Assembly: GCF_003850345.1 (NCBI RefSeq) | Contig: NZ_CP027707.1 | Location: 1,984,001 to 2,048,000 of the forward strand | Length of the DNA: 64,000 nucleotides | Source of the DNA: Pseudomonas chlororaphis subsp. piscium | Lineage (GTDB): Bacteria > Pseudomonadota > Gammaproteobacteria > Pseudomonadales > Pseudomonadaceae | Reading direction: 5' to 3' | In this document: in pieces, positions 27,314 to 36,074 of the stretch | How positions within the stretch are numbered: position 1 is the first letter of the stretch | How the letters are laid out: the number at the start of each line of letters is the position of its first letter | Translations under genes and position numbers: made by a program | The notes under the pieces: generated by a model | Database searches by the model: none | Seen by the model: the letters and a program-made list of their open reading frames with translations, nothing else | What the model was told of the DNA's origin: nothing

Positions 27314-28204
27314 ATGTTGTTGACCCGTCATCTCGATGCCAACGCCACCCTGGTGTCCCTGATCCAGCCTCTTGCGACCCGCGACGGTTTCGTCCCCACG
27401 GAGCTGCCCGAGGTCAAGGTGCTGCGGGCCAGTTGCGATGTGGCCCGTGGCCCGCAGATCTATGAGCCGAGCCTGATGATCATCGTCCAGGGCAGCAAAC
27501 TGGCGTACCTGGGCCCGCGGACCCTGGAGTACGGCGCCGGGCATTACCTGATCCAGGCGCTGTCGGTGCCCTTCGAGTGCGAGACCTTCGCCATGCCCGA
27601 TGCGCCCTTGCTCGGGGTGTCCATCGCCCTCGACCGGGCGTTGTTGGGCGAGTTGGTGCTGGCAATGGGGGGCGCCGCAGGGCGCAGTGCCCAGGCGCAG
27701 ACCCCGGAGTCCATGACCTCGGTGGTGCTCGACGACACGATGCGCGGTTGCGTGGAGCGCCTGCTGCACTGCCTGCACGATCCTCTGGAGTGCAAGGTGA
27801 TGGGCCAGGCGCGCTTGCGCGAATTGATGTTCACCGTCTTGCGTGGGCCGCAGGCCGATGTGCTGCGTGCGCTGGTGGAGCAGCACGGGCAGTTCGCCCG
27901 GATTTCCGCCTCGCTCAATCACTTGCACGAGCATTACACCGAGCCGCTGAACGTCGAGACCCTGGCCCGTTGCGCGAACATGAGCGCCTCGACCTTTCAT
28001 GAGCACTTCAAGCGCAGCACGCTGCTGTCGCCGGTGCAGTACCTCAAGCGCCTGCGCTTGCTCAAGGCGCAGCAGTTGCTGCTGGGGGAAGGGCTGGGCG
28101 TGGCCCAGGTGGCGCATCGGGTGGGGTACCAGAGCACCTCGCAGTTCAGTCGTGAGTACAAGCGTTACTTCGAGCGCAATCCGGGGGATGAGCGTGCGGC
28201 GTGA
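27314..28204 (+). CDS. AraC family transcriptional regulator (YqhC-like)
   Basis: 296 residues. N-terminal AraC_N domain (PQIYEPSLMIIVQGSK, ALSVPFECET) and C-terminal double HTH: 'PLNVETLARCANMSASTFHEHFK' in part LARCANMSASTFHEHFK, and VAHRVGYQSTSQFSREYKRY. In E. coli YqhC of this architecture senses aldehydes and activates the aldehyde reductase YqhD; the divergent dehydrogenase here fits the same logic. No clear SD before the ATG at 27314. Confidence 0.88.
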   Translation: MLLTRHLDANATLVSLIQPLATRDGFVPTELPEVKVLRASCDVARGPQIYEPSLMIIVQGSKLAYLGPRTLEYGAGHYLIQALSVPFECETFAMPDAPLLGVSIALDRALLGELVLAMGGAAGRSAQAQTPESMTSVVLDDTMRGCVERLLHCLHDPLECKVMGQARLRELMFTVLRGPQADVLRALVEQHGQFARISASLNHLHEHYTEPLNVETLARCANMSASTFHEHFKRSTLLSPVQYLKRLRLLKAQQLLLGEGLGVAQVAHRVGYQSTSQFSREYKRYFERNPGDERAA

Positions 28205-28224
28205 TGGCGTGGAGCGACACTCTT

Positions 28225-28314
28225 CTGTAGGAGCGAGGCTGCCCGCGATAATAGCGACGCGGTCCGGCAGACGCACCGCAGTGATTTCATCGCACGCAAG
28301 CTGTGCTCCTACAG
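28225..28314. repeat. REP family B inverted pair
   Basis: Forward CTGTAGGAGCGAGGCTGCCC from 28225 (one base lost from the usual core) and a reverse copy ending CTCCTACAG at 28314. Between the convergent araC and ETF-QO genes. Confidence 0.85.
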
Positions 28315-28338
28315 AAGCAGGGCAGTGGTACTGGCAAT

Positions 28339-28368
28339 AAAAAAGGCCCCCGTTCGGGAGCCTTTTTT
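28339..28368. terminator. Bidirectional intrinsic terminator
   Basis: AAAAAAGGC and GCCTTTTTT flank CCCCG-TT-CGGGA. Twelve bases downstream of the ETF-QO stop; the reverse strand also ends in a T-tract. Confidence 0.85.
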
Positions 28369-28380
28369 CAAGCGTACGCC

Positions 28381-30045
28381 TTACATGTTCGGGTAAGTCG
28401 GGCCGCCCGCGCCTTCCGGCGCGACCCAGGTGATGTTCTGCGCCGGGTCCTTGATGTCGCAGGTCTTGCAGTGCACGCAGTTCTGGGCGTTGATCTGGAA
28501 GCGCTTCTCGCCGTCTTCCTTGGTGATCACTTCATACACCCCGGCCGGGCAGTAGCGTTGAGCAGGCTCGTCGTACAGCGGCAGGTTCTTGCCGATCGGG
28601 ATGCTCGGATCGGTCAGCTTCAGGTGGCAAGGCTGTTCTTCTTCATGGTTGGTACCCGAGATGAACACCGAGCTGAGTTTGTCGAAGCTGAGCTTTCCGT
28701 CCGGTTTCGGGTAGTCGATCTTCTTGCAGTCCGCGGCCAGCTTCAGGCAGGCATAGTCCGGCTTGGTGTCGTGCAGGGTGAACGGCAGTTTGCCGCCGAA
28801 GATGTTCTGGTCGACCCAGTTGAAACCGCCGCCGACGATGGCGCCGTACTTGTGGATCGCCGGGCCGAAGTTGCGGCTGGCGAACAGTTCTTCGTACAGC
28901 CAGCTGGACTTGAATGCTTCTACATAGGTGTTCAGCTCGTCGGCGCCTTCGGAGCCAGCGAACAGCGCATCGGCCACGGCGTCAGCTGCGAGCATGCCGG
29001 ACTTCATGGCGGTGTGGCTGCCCTTGATCTTGGCGAAGTTCAGGGTGCCCAGGTCGCAGCCGATCAGCGCGCCGCCCTTGAACACCATCTTCGGCAGCGA
29101 GTTCAGGCCGCCTTTGCAGATGGCCCGCGCGCCGTAGCTGACACGCTTGCCGCCTTCGAGGTACTGCTTGAGCACCGGGTGATGCTTGAGGCGCTGGAAT
29201 TCGTCGAACGGCGACAGGTAGGTGTTGCTGTAGGACAGGTCGACGATCAGGCCGACCACCACCTGGTTGTTTTCCAGGTGATAAAGGAAGGAGCCGCCGG
29301 TGTTCTCGGTGCCCATGATGTCCAGCGGCCAGCCAGCGGTGTGGACCACCAGGCCTGGCTGATGCTTGGCCGGGTCGACTTCCCAGATTTCCTTGAGGCC
29401 GATGCCGTAGTGCTGGGCGTCGGCGTCACTGTCCAGGTTGAAGCGCTTGATCAGCTGCTTGCCGATGTGGCCGCGGCAGCCTTCGGCGAACAGGGTGTAC
29501 TTGCCACGCAGTTCCATGCCGGGGGTGTACAGGCCTTCCTTCGGATTGCCTTCGCGGTCGACACCCAGGTCGCCGGTGATGATCCCGCGGACCACGCCGT
29601 TCTCGTCGAACAGCGCTTCCTGGGCGGCGAAGCCCGGGTAGATTTCCACACCCAGGTTCTCGGCCTGCTGGGCCAGCCAGCGGCACAGGTTGCCCAGGGA
29701 GATGATGTAGTTGCCCTCGTTGTGCATGGTCTTGGGCACAAAGAAGTCAGGAACTTTGGTCGCGCTGTCGGCGTTTTTCAGGACATAGATGTCATCGCGC
29801 TTGACCGGGGTGTTCAGCGGGGCGCCGAGTTCCTTCCAGTCCGGGAACAGCTCGTTCAGGGCGCGCGGTTCGAACACGGCGCCGGAAAGAATGTGAGCAC
29901 CGACTTCGGAGCCTTTCTCGACCACGCAGACGCTGATTTCCTTACCGGCTTCGGCGGCCTTCTGCTTCAGTCGGCAGGCGGCGGACAAGCCAGCGGGGCC
30001 GGCACCGACGATGACCACGTCGAATTCCATGTATTCGCGTTCCAC
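28381..30045 (-). CDS. Electron transfer flavoprotein-ubiquinone oxidoreductase
   Basis: 554 residues from GTG 30045, with AGGAG nine bases upstream; ATG at 30030 has no SD. FAD motif VVIVGAGPAGLSAACRLKQ, the membrane/quinone region 'GCDLGTLNFAKIKGSHTAM', and the C-terminal [4Fe-4S] cluster with YCPAGVYEV and NCVHCKTCDIKDPAQNI. Passes electrons from reduced ETF (EtfAB) to ubiquinone during fatty-acid and amino-acid oxidation at the inner membrane. Divergent from etfBA, and in P. aeruginosa this divergent set is a reported PsrA target. Confidence 0.96.
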   Translation of the reverse strand: MEREYMEFDVVIVGAGPAGLSAACRLKQKAAEAGKEISVCVVEKGSEVGAHILSGAVFEPRALNELFPDWKELGAPLNTPVKRDDIYVLKNADSATKVPDFFVPKTMHNEGNYIISLGNLCRWLAQQAENLGVEIYPGFAAQEALFDENGVVRGIITGDLGVDREGNPKEGLYTPGMELRGKYTLFAEGCRGHIGKQLIKRFNLDSDADAQHYGIGLKEIWEVDPAKHQPGLVVHTAGWPLDIMGTENTGGSFLYHLENNQVVVGLIVDLSYSNTYLSPFDEFQRLKHHPVLKQYLEGGKRVSYGARAICKGGLNSLPKMVFKGGALIGCDLGTLNFAKIKGSHTAMKSGMLAADAVADALFAGSEGADELNTYVEAFKSSWLYEELFASRNFGPAIHKYGAIVGGGFNWVDQNIFGGKLPFTLHDTKPDYACLKLAADCKKIDYPKPDGKLSFDKLSSVFISGTNHEEEQPCHLKLTDPSIPIGKNLPLYDEPAQRYCPAGVYEVITKEDGEKRFQINAQNCVHCKTCDIKDPAQNITWVAPEGAGGPTYPNM

Positions 30046-30202
30046 TAGGCTATCTCCTACTCAAGGCTCAACGGTTTTTTTCTAATTGGAGGTTGGGTGT
30101 CGCATCGATGGTTTTCTCCGCCGGACAGGGGAGTGGACAATGAACGACCCGCCTTTCTCTCTAGGCGGCGCATTATATCTACACCACTCTTAGCGTCCAA
30201 TA

Positions 30203-30216
30203 CAAACGTTTGTTTG
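30203..30216. promoter_or_regulatory. PsrA-like operator
   Basis: CAAAC-GTTT-GTTTG fits the published PsrA consensus G/CAAAC-N2-4-GTTTG/C, and the first ten bases are also a perfect palindrome. PsrA is the TetR-type long-chain-fatty-acid sensor of Pseudomonas; it has been reported to act on the etfBA / ETF-QO promoters in P. aeruginosa. Position about 158 bases upstream of ETF-QO. Confidence 0.65.
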
Positions 30217-30345
30217 AATTTGCTGCAGCCCATGTAAATCAAAGAAGCGCGGCTTATGACTGGCCATTTTGGCGTATTGACCAGAATAGGCGTTCCGGTC
30301 AAGATACGGTCGGTTTTGCGCTCGCCGTAGGCTGACTGTTGGTTT

Positions 30346-30521
30346 CAAGAGCACCTCTAAAGACAGGGCGAAGGCAGTACAAGGTGACGCAACGTGCAGT
30401 TTACACGCCGCGCTAAAGAATGACCGGCCAGTCGCCACTGACGAACGGTCATCATCCCGTGAGCAGGGTCATCTGTCTGCTGTTGCAAGGGTCAATGCCA
30501 GCGTTTTTAGAGGTGCCCTTG
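30346..30521. mobile_element. MITE-like element with 19-bp terminal inverted repeats
   Basis: CAAGAGCACCTCTAAAGAC (30346-30364) and the reverse complement of 30503-30521 (CAAGGGCACCTCTAAAAAC) agree at 17 of 19 positions. The 176-bp interval has no coding capacity and a further internal inverted repeat, ATGACCG (30420-30426) with CGGTCAT (30446-30452). No clear target-site duplication is seen and there is no transposase in the window. Confidence 0.5.
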
Positions 30522-30591
30522 TACCCGATGAGCATCAACCGCCAGGTTCGCCTAGGCGACTTTCTTTTCACCGGAGAGTAACGAGGAATCC

Positions 30592-31341
30592 ATGAAGGTT
30601 CTTGTAGCTGTCAAACGCGTTGTCGATTACAACGTCAAGGTTCGCGTCAAGGCGGACAATTCCGGCGTCGACCTCGCCAACGTCAAGATGTCGATGAACC
30701 CTTTCTGCGAAATCGCAGTGGAAGAAGCCGTACGCCTGAAAGAAAAAGGCGTAGCGACTGAAATCGTCGTCGTCTCCATCGGTCCCGCTACTGCTCAAGA
30801 GCAACTGCGTACCGCCCTGGCGCTGGGTGCTGATCGTGCCATCCTCGTCGAGTCCGCTGATGAACTGAACTCCCTGGCCGTGGCCAAGCTGCTCAAGGCC
30901 GTGGTCGACAAGGAACAGCCTCAGTTGGTGATCCTTGGCAAGCAAGCCATCGACAGCGACAACAACCAGACCGGCCAGATGCTGGCTGCCCTGAGCGGTT
31001 ACGCTCAAGGCACCTTCGCCTCCAAGGTCGAAGTGTCGGGCGACAAGGTTGCCGTGACCCGTGAAATCGACGGCGGTCTGCAAACCGTTTCGCTGAACCT
31101 GCCGGCGATCGTCACCACCGACCTGCGTTTGAACGAGCCGCGCTACGCGTCTCTGCCAAACATCATGAAAGCCAAGAAGAAGCCGCTTGAAGTGCTGACT
31201 CCTGATGCTTTGGGCGTTTCCACCGCCTCTACCAACAAGACCCTGAAAGTCGAAGCGCCGGCTGCACGCAGCGCGGGTATCAAGGTCAAGTCGGTCGCTG
31301 AACTGGTCGAGAAACTGAAAAACGAAGCGAAGGTAATCTGA
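30592..31341 (+). CDS. etfB: Electron transfer flavoprotein beta subunit
   Basis: 249 residues beginning [20 protein letters not shown], with [23 protein letters not shown] sequence and the AMP-binding, recognition-loop region '[20 protein letters not shown]'. Forms the soluble ETF heterodimer with EtfA, accepting electrons from acyl-CoA and other dehydrogenases. Two bases separate its stop from the etfA start, so they are coupled. Strong SD ACGAGGA. Confidence 0.97.
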   Translation: MKVLVAVKRVVDYNVKVRVKADNSGVDLANVKMSMNPFCEIAVEEAVRLKEKGVATEIVVVSIGPATAQEQLRTALALGADRAILVESADELNSLAVAKLLKAVVDKEQPQLVILGKQAIDSDNNQTGQMLAALSGYAQGTFASKVEVSGDKVAVTREIDGGLQTVSLNLPAIVTTDLRLNEPRYASLPNIMKAKKKPLEVLTPDALGVSTASTNKTLKVEAPAARSAGIKVKSVAELVEKLKNEAKVI

Positions 31342-31343
31342 TC

Positions 31344-32273
31344 ATGACTATCTTGGTAATCGCTGAACACGACAACAAGGTGCTGGCTCCGGCCACCCTG
31401 AACACCGTTGCCGCCGCTGCCAAAATTGGCGGCGACATCCACGTTCTGGTTGCCGGCCAGGGCGTTGGCGCCGTGGCTGAAGCCGCTGCGAAAATCGCTG
31501 GCGTGAGCAAAGTCCTGTCCGCTGACAACGCTGCCTACGCGCACCAGCTGCCGGAAAACGTTGCTCCGCTGGTTGCCGAACTGGGCAAGGGCTACAGTCA
31601 CATCCTGGCCGCCGCCACTTCCAACGGTAAAAACATCCTGCCACGCGTTGCCGCGCAACTGGACGTCGACCAGATCTCCGAGATCATCTCGGTAGAAAGC
31701 GCCGACACCTTCAAGCGTCCGATCTATGCCGGTAACGCCATCGCCACCGTGCAATCGAACGCTGCCGTGAAGGTCATCACCGTGCGCGCCACCGGTTTCG
31801 ACCCGGTTGCCGCCGAAGGTGGTTCGGCCGCTGTCGAAGCGGTTGCTGCCGCTCACGATGCAGGCAAATCGAGCTTTGTCGGCGAAGAGCTGGCCAAGTC
31901 CGACCGTCCTGAACTGACCGCTGCCAAGATCGTCATTTCCGGCGGCCGCGGCATGCAAAACGGCGACAACTTCAAACACCTGTACGCCCTGGCCGACAAG
32001 CTGGGCGCTGCCGTGGGTGCTTCGCGCGCCGCGGTCGACGCAGGTTTCGTACCCAACGACATGCAGGTCGGCCAGACCGGCAAGATCGTTGCGCCACAGC
32101 TGTACATCGCCGTCGGTATCTCCGGCGCGATCCAGCACCTGGCCGGCATGAAAGACTCCAAGGTGATCGTTGCGATCAACAAGGACGAAGAAGCGCCGAT
32201 CTTCCAGGTGGCCGATTACGGCCTGGTGGCGGACTTGTTCGAAGCCGTACCTGAGCTGGAGAAGCTGGTCTAA
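31344..32273 (+). CDS. etfA: Electron transfer flavoprotein alpha subunit
   Basis: 309 residues; N-terminal domain starts [20 protein letters not shown] and the C-terminal FAD domain carries [40 protein letters not shown] and '[20 protein letters not shown]'. These bind the single FAD of ETF. Delivers electrons to ETF-QO encoded divergently. Followed by a strong terminator. Confidence 0.97.
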   Translation: MTILVIAEHDNKVLAPATLNTVAAAAKIGGDIHVLVAGQGVGAVAEAAAKIAGVSKVLSADNAAYAHQLPENVAPLVAELGKGYSHILAAATSNGKNILPRVAAQLDVDQISEIISVESADTFKRPIYAGNAIATVQSNAAVKVITVRATGFDPVAAEGGSAAVEAVAAAHDAGKSSFVGEELAKSDRPELTAAKIVISGGRGMQNGDNFKHLYALADKLGAAVGASRAAVDAGFVPNDMQVGQTGKIVAPQLYIAVGISGAIQHLAGMKDSKVIVAINKDEEAPIFQVADYGLVADLFEAVPELEKLV

Positions 32274-32295
32274 TCCAGCGGCTTCACTTATAAAG

Positions 32296-32322
32296 AGCCC
32301 GGTCTTTTGGCCGGGCTTTTTT
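32296..32322 (+). terminator. Intrinsic terminator after etfA
   Basis: AGCCCGG-TCTTTTGG-CCGGGCTTTTTT, 7-bp GC stem and T-tract, 22 bases after the etfA stop. Confidence 0.9.
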
Positions 32323-32354
32323 ATTGTCTGGAATTGGAGTGGGAGAATTTCGCC

Positions 32355-33179
32355 ATGGATCTGCGCCGCCTGGGTGGCCTGTCAGTGCTGCTGGGACTGA
32401 CACTGATGCCGTTGCCGTCGATGGCCGCCGGTAAATGCGAGCGCCTGGTGGTGACCGGCAGTCCGGATGCCCCGCCGTATCTGTGGCGCGACCCGCAGGA
32501 CCCCAGTCACCTGATTGGCGCCAGCGCCGAGCTGCTGCAGCACGTGGCGCAGGAGCTGGGGGTCAAGGTCGAGCTGTTGTATGCCGGCAAGCGCTCCGCC
32601 GCCCTGGACGAAGTGCGCAGTGGGCGCATGGACATGCTGGCCGACGCGCCGCTGACGGTGAGTGAGCTGGAAGCACTGGACTACATTCATCCGCCGCTGC
32701 TGGAGAACGATTTCCTGGTCTGGACCCGCAAGGGCTCGACGCTGAGCTACAGCCAGCCGTCAGACCTGCATGGGCATACTGGCGCATTGTCGGAAAGGGC
32801 ACGCCTGACGCCGTCCTTCGAAGCCTTCGCCAAGGAGCAATTGAGCCTGACCCGTATGCCGAACCTGACCCAGGCGTTCCAGAAACTGCTGCTGGGGGAG
32901 GTGGAGTACGTACTGGCCGGACGCTACGCCGGCACGGCCCTGTCCCAGTCGCTGGGTATGGCTAACGATCTGCTAGCATTCCCGCAACCTGCCGACAAAC
33001 CTGGCCTGTTCCTGGCCGTCTCGCACAACTCCGCCTGCAACGACCCATGGTTGCGCGGACAGTTGGCGAAAAAGATGACAGAATTGCCCGCGTCCGGTCT
33101 GACGGAAGCCGTGCTGCAGCGCAATCTCGAGCGTTGGAAGGCACAGTTGCAGCAACCTGTCAGCACCCCCAAACAGTAG
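32355..33179 (+). CDS. Periplasmic solute-binding protein, family 3
   Basis: 274 residues. Sec signal peptide (MDLRRLGGLSVLLGLTLMPL, cleavage after SMAA). The mature part resembles SBP_bac_3: 'VTGSPDAPPYLWRDPQDPSHL' region with GASAELLQHVAQELG and 'EALDYIHPPLLENDFLVW'. No permease or ATPase gene is next to it, so it may be a stand-alone sensor or orphan binding protein; ligand unknown. The ORF is open 16 codons upstream of the chosen ATG, inside the terminator. Nine bases before the following lipoprotein gene. Confidence 0.8.
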   Translation: MDLRRLGGLSVLLGLTLMPLPSMAAGKCERLVVTGSPDAPPYLWRDPQDPSHLIGASAELLQHVAQELGVKVELLYAGKRSAALDEVRSGRMDMLADAPLTVSELEALDYIHPPLLENDFLVWTRKGSTLSYSQPSDLHGHTGALSERARLTPSFEAFAKEQLSLTRMPNLTQAFQKLLLGEVEYVLAGRYAGTALSQSLGMANDLLAFPQPADKPGLFLAVSHNSACNDPWLRGQLAKKMTELPASGLTEAVLQRNLERWKAQLQQPVSTPKQ

Positions 33180-33188
33180 GGATTTCTA

Positions 33189-33545
33189 GTGAGTATTCGA
33201 CCTCTTTTCGCTGCCCTGGCCGTCCTGGCTCTGGCGGGTTGCGCAGCCGATCCGGCGCCGAATGAACAAATGCGCCTGACCGAACAAACCCTGGCTCAGG
33301 CCAAGGCCGTGGGGGCCACGGCAGAGGATGTGCCGGAAATGAAACTGGCCGAGGACAAGTTCGCCCGCGCCCAACGCAACATGCAGGAAGAGTCGTTCAA
33401 GCACGCGCGCATGCGTGCCGAACAGGCGGAACTGGATGCACGCCTGGCCGAAGCGCGAGTCCTGACCCTGAAAAGCCAGGAACAGCTGAACCTCGTCCAG
33501 ACCCGCATCACTCGCCTGCGCAAGCAGTTGGGAGATGCCCAATGA
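33189..33545 (+). CDS. DUF4398 lipoprotein
   Basis: 118 residues from GTG 33189. Lipobox LAVLALAGC (Cys 18), then a single long amphipathic helix rich in Ala, Glu, Arg and Gln (EDKFARAQRNMQEESFKHAR), predicted coiled coil. DUF4398 proteins commonly pair with OmpA-domain lipoproteins, as here: the stop overlaps the next start by four bases (ATGA). Probably an outer-membrane-anchored envelope factor. Confidence 0.85.
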   Translation: MSIRPLFAALAVLALAGCAADPAPNEQMRLTEQTLAQAKAVGATAEDVPEMKLAEDKFARAQRNMQEESFKHARMRAEQAELDARLAEARVLTLKSQEQLNLVQTRITRLRKQLGDAQ

Positions 33546-34354
33546 TTCGTATGACTCGAGTATTGGGTGGCATGCTGCTGATCGCCTGCACCGGCCTCTA
33601 CGGCTGCGCCGGGCAGCGCAGTGAAGCAGCGCTGGAACAGGCCGGCGAAGACTTCCAGAAGGTCAAGGAAGACTCCAACGTGCTGCGCATCGCGCCCAAG
33701 GATGTGATCCGTGCCGGTGAGTCCCTGGCCCGGGCCGATCGCCTGTCCAGCTACTGGGGCAGCGGTTCGGATGTGGTGCACTACGCCTACCTCAGCCAGC
33801 GCTACAGCGAAATCGCCCGCGAGCACACCAACCAGGCGCTGAACCAGGAGCAGGCGGCCAAGCTCGAACTCGAACGCCAGCGCCTGCAACTGGCCCTGCG
33901 CGAGGCCAAGCTGCTGAGCGTGCAGCAACAGGGCAAGTGGCTGGAAGAGCAGATCATCAACCTGGCCACGACCCAGACCGATCGCGGGCTGGTGATGACC
34001 CTGGGCGATGTGTTGTTCGACACCGGCGAAGCGGAGCTGAAAAGCTCGGCCAACCGCACAGTGTTGAAGGTTGTGCAATTTCTCCAGCTGAACCCCAAGC
34101 GCGTGGTGCGGATCGAGGGCTACACGGACAACACCGGCGACAAGCAGAGCAATCTGAAACTGTCCCGTGACCGGGCGCAGGCCGTGGCCGATATCCTGGT
34201 GGACCTGGGGGTCGAGGAGAAGCGGGTCCAGGTCGAAGGTTATGGTGATGAGTACCCGGTCGAGGCCAACGCCTCGGAGCGTGGGCGAGCGCAGAACCGT
34301 CGGGTGGAAATCGTCTTCTCCGACGAGAAAGGCCAGCTGGGCGCCGCGCGCTAA
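33542..34354 (+). CDS. OmpA-family lipoprotein
   Basis: 270 residues. Lipobox IACTGLYGC (Cys 22). Residues 30-145 are helical with a coiled coil (QALNQEQAAKLELERQRLQL); residues 150-255 are an OmpA_C peptidoglycan-binding domain: TLGDVLFDTGEAELKSSA, IEGYTDNTGDKQSNLKLSRD, RAQNRRVEIVF. Anchors outer membrane to peptidoglycan, probably with the DUF4398 partner. Followed by a strong terminator. Confidence 0.9.
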   Translation: MIRMTRVLGGMLLIACTGLYGCAGQRSEAALEQAGEDFQKVKEDSNVLRIAPKDVIRAGESLARADRLSSYWGSGSDVVHYAYLSQRYSEIAREHTNQALNQEQAAKLELERQRLQLALREAKLLSVQQQGKWLEEQIINLATTQTDRGLVMTLGDVLFDTGEAELKSSANRTVLKVVQFLQLNPKRVVRIEGYTDNTGDKQSNLKLSRDRAQAVADILVDLGVEEKRVQVEGYGDEYPVEANASERGRAQNRRVEIVFSDEKGQLGAAR

Positions 34355-34372
34355 GACGTGGATGGTCAAAAC

Positions 34373-34403
34373 AACCCGGTTTCCCTATGGAGCCGGGTTT
34401 TTT
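34373..34403 (+). terminator. Intrinsic terminator after the OmpA lipoprotein gene
   Basis: AACCCGG-N13-CCGGGTTTTTTT with 7-bp stem. Confidence 0.85.
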
Positions 34404-34426
34404 TGTGCCTGACGATTGGCACACAA

Positions 34427-34508
34427 AACAGTACAGTTTTTGCTGACACTGCCCTGTATGGTCGACTATTGTGGCAACTGTCCCAGTACACTTATGAACT
34501 GTTCCGGT
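34427..34508. promoter_or_regulatory. MocR-type operator array
   Basis: Direct repeats AACTGTCCCAGT (34476-34487) and AACTGTTCCGGT (34497-34508) start exactly 21 bp apart, two helical turns. A further copy in opposite orientation lies at 34427-34439 (AACTGTACTGT on the reverse strand). MocR regulators typically bind such phased direct repeats beside their own gene. Confidence 0.65.
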
Positions 34509-34555
34509 ATCGTCATCCACAAGAATAAAATGCCGGTGAAATCGAGTGCAGCGTC

Positions 34556-35995
34556 ATGACCAATCTTTTGCTTTATCAACGTATCGCTCAGCAGCTGGCT
34601 GAAGATATCCGTCGTGGTGTGTACCAGCCCGGGGAGCGCGTACCCTCGGTACGCAAGATGAGTTCCCAGCTCAACGTCAGCCACGCCACGGTGCTCCAGG
34701 CCTACGCCAATCTCGAGGATCAGGGGCTGATCCGCGCCCGTCCGCAGTCGGGTTATTACGTGCATCAGACCCCGGCGCTGACCGCACCGACCCCGGACAT
34801 CGCCCGGGTCGAACGCCCCGGCCTGGTAACACGCAGCAGCATCATTCATCAGGTACTGGTGGAGTCGCGCCGTGAAGGTGTGTTTCCACTGGGCGCTGCG
34901 GTGCCCAGTGTCGATTACCTGCCGGTGCGGGCGCTGCACCAGCAACTGGCCAAGGTCACCCGTTTTCACAGTCCGCGGGCCTTCAGCTACATGTTCAGCC
35001 CCGGTTTCGAACCGTTGCGCCGCCAGGTGGCGATCCGCATGCGCGACGCTGGCGTGGTGGTCGACCCGTCCGAAGTGGTGATCACCCACGGCTGCGTGGA
35101 TGCCTTGCAGATGTCGTTGCGCGTGCTGACCCGCCCGGGCGACCTGATCGCCGCGGAGTCGCCGACTTACTATGGCCTGCTGCAACTGGCCGACCTGCTG
35201 GGGCTCAAGGTCATCGAGATTCCCAGCGACCCTTCCACCGGCATGAGCCTGGAGGCGTTGCAACTGGCGGCCAACCAATGGTCGATCAAGGCCCTGGTGT
35301 TGACCACGCGCCTGAGCAATCCGCTGGGCGGCACCATGCCGGAAGAGCGGCAGAAACAACTGCTGCGCCTGGCCTCGGATTTCGATATCCAGGTGGTCGA
35401 AGACGACATTTACGGCGAACTGATGTTTGAGGTCGGTCGTACCAAGGCGCTGAAAGCCTATGACCGGCTGGATCGGGTGATCTATTGCTCGAGCTTTTCC
35501 AAGACCCTATCACCGGGCGTGCGCATCGGCTGGATGATTGCCGGCAAGTACCAGCAGGAAATCCAGCGCTTGCAGACCTTCAGCACCCACTCGGCCTGCA
35601 GCGTCACCCAGATGGGCGTTGCGGCCTACCTGGAGAACGGCGGTTACGACCGGCATTTGCGCTTCATCCGCCAGGAGTACCGCAAGAACCTCAGCGCCTT
35701 TCAACTGGCGGTGCAGCAGTACTTCCCGGAAGGCACGCAGATTACCCGTCCGAACGGCGGTTTCATTCTCTGGGTTAGCCTGCCGGGGCGGGTCAATACC
35801 CAGGAATTGCACGTCCGGGCATTGCAGCAGGGCATCAGTATCGCGCCGGGGCTGATCTTCAGTAATACCGAGCAGTTCAACCACTGCATTCGCCTCAACT
35901 GCGGCACGCCGTGGAATCGCGAGGCCGAGCGGGCATTGATGACCCTGGGCATGCTGGCCAGCCAGCTGTGCCAGGAGGCCGCGGGCGGTTTTTGA
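34556..35995 (+). CDS. MocR family regulator (GntR HTH plus aminotransferase domain)
   Basis: 479 residues. N-terminal winged HTH (YQPGERVPSVRKMSSQLNVS), linker, then a fold-type I aminotransferase-like domain from about residue 110. The PLP Lys is in YCSSFSKTLSPGVRIGWM, preceded by the Asp of VEDDIYGEL, so PLP binding is expected. Such fusions sense amino acids, GABA or PLP and usually regulate a neighbour. Nothing divergent is adjacent; the OmpA gene upstream runs toward it, so the target may be itself or distant. Confidence 0.92.
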   Translation: MTNLLLYQRIAQQLAEDIRRGVYQPGERVPSVRKMSSQLNVSHATVLQAYANLEDQGLIRARPQSGYYVHQTPALTAPTPDIARVERPGLVTRSSIIHQVLVESRREGVFPLGAAVPSVDYLPVRALHQQLAKVTRFHSPRAFSYMFSPGFEPLRRQVAIRMRDAGVVVDPSEVVITHGCVDALQMSLRVLTRPGDLIAAESPTYYGLLQLADLLGLKVIEIPSDPSTGMSLEALQLAANQWSIKALVLTTRLSNPLGGTMPEERQKQLLRLASDFDIQVVEDDIYGELMFEVGRTKALKAYDRLDRVIYCSSFSKTLSPGVRIGWMIAGKYQQEIQRLQTFSTHSACSVTQMGVAAYLENGGYDRHLRFIRQEYRKNLSAFQLAVQQYFPEGTQITRPNGGFILWVSLPGRVNTQELHVRALQQGISIAPGLIFSNTEQFNHCIRLNCGTPWNREAERALMTLGMLASQLCQEAAGGF

Positions 35996-36074
35996 AGGAT
36001 CGGTTACCGCGCTTGTTTTCGCGCGGTCAACAGGCGAGCATATGGCTCTTTGCCGCCGATCCTGTTGTTTCCCT

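Larger units (their letters stand above)
30046..30591. other. Divergent intergenic region between ETF-QO and etfB
   Basis: 546 bases with no gene. From left: promoter region of ETF-QO, a PsrA-like box (30203-30216), an AT-moderate stretch, a 176-bp MITE-like repeat (30346-30521), a 12-bp palindrome (30549-30560) and the etfB SD (AACGAGGA). Reverse ORFs of 80 residues here are not protein-like. Confidence 0.6.

Noticed and set aside
28303..30048. A 581-codon forward ORF over the ETF-QO gene
   Set aside because: Antisense shadow; the reverse strand has FAD and 4Fe-4S motifs and proper start.
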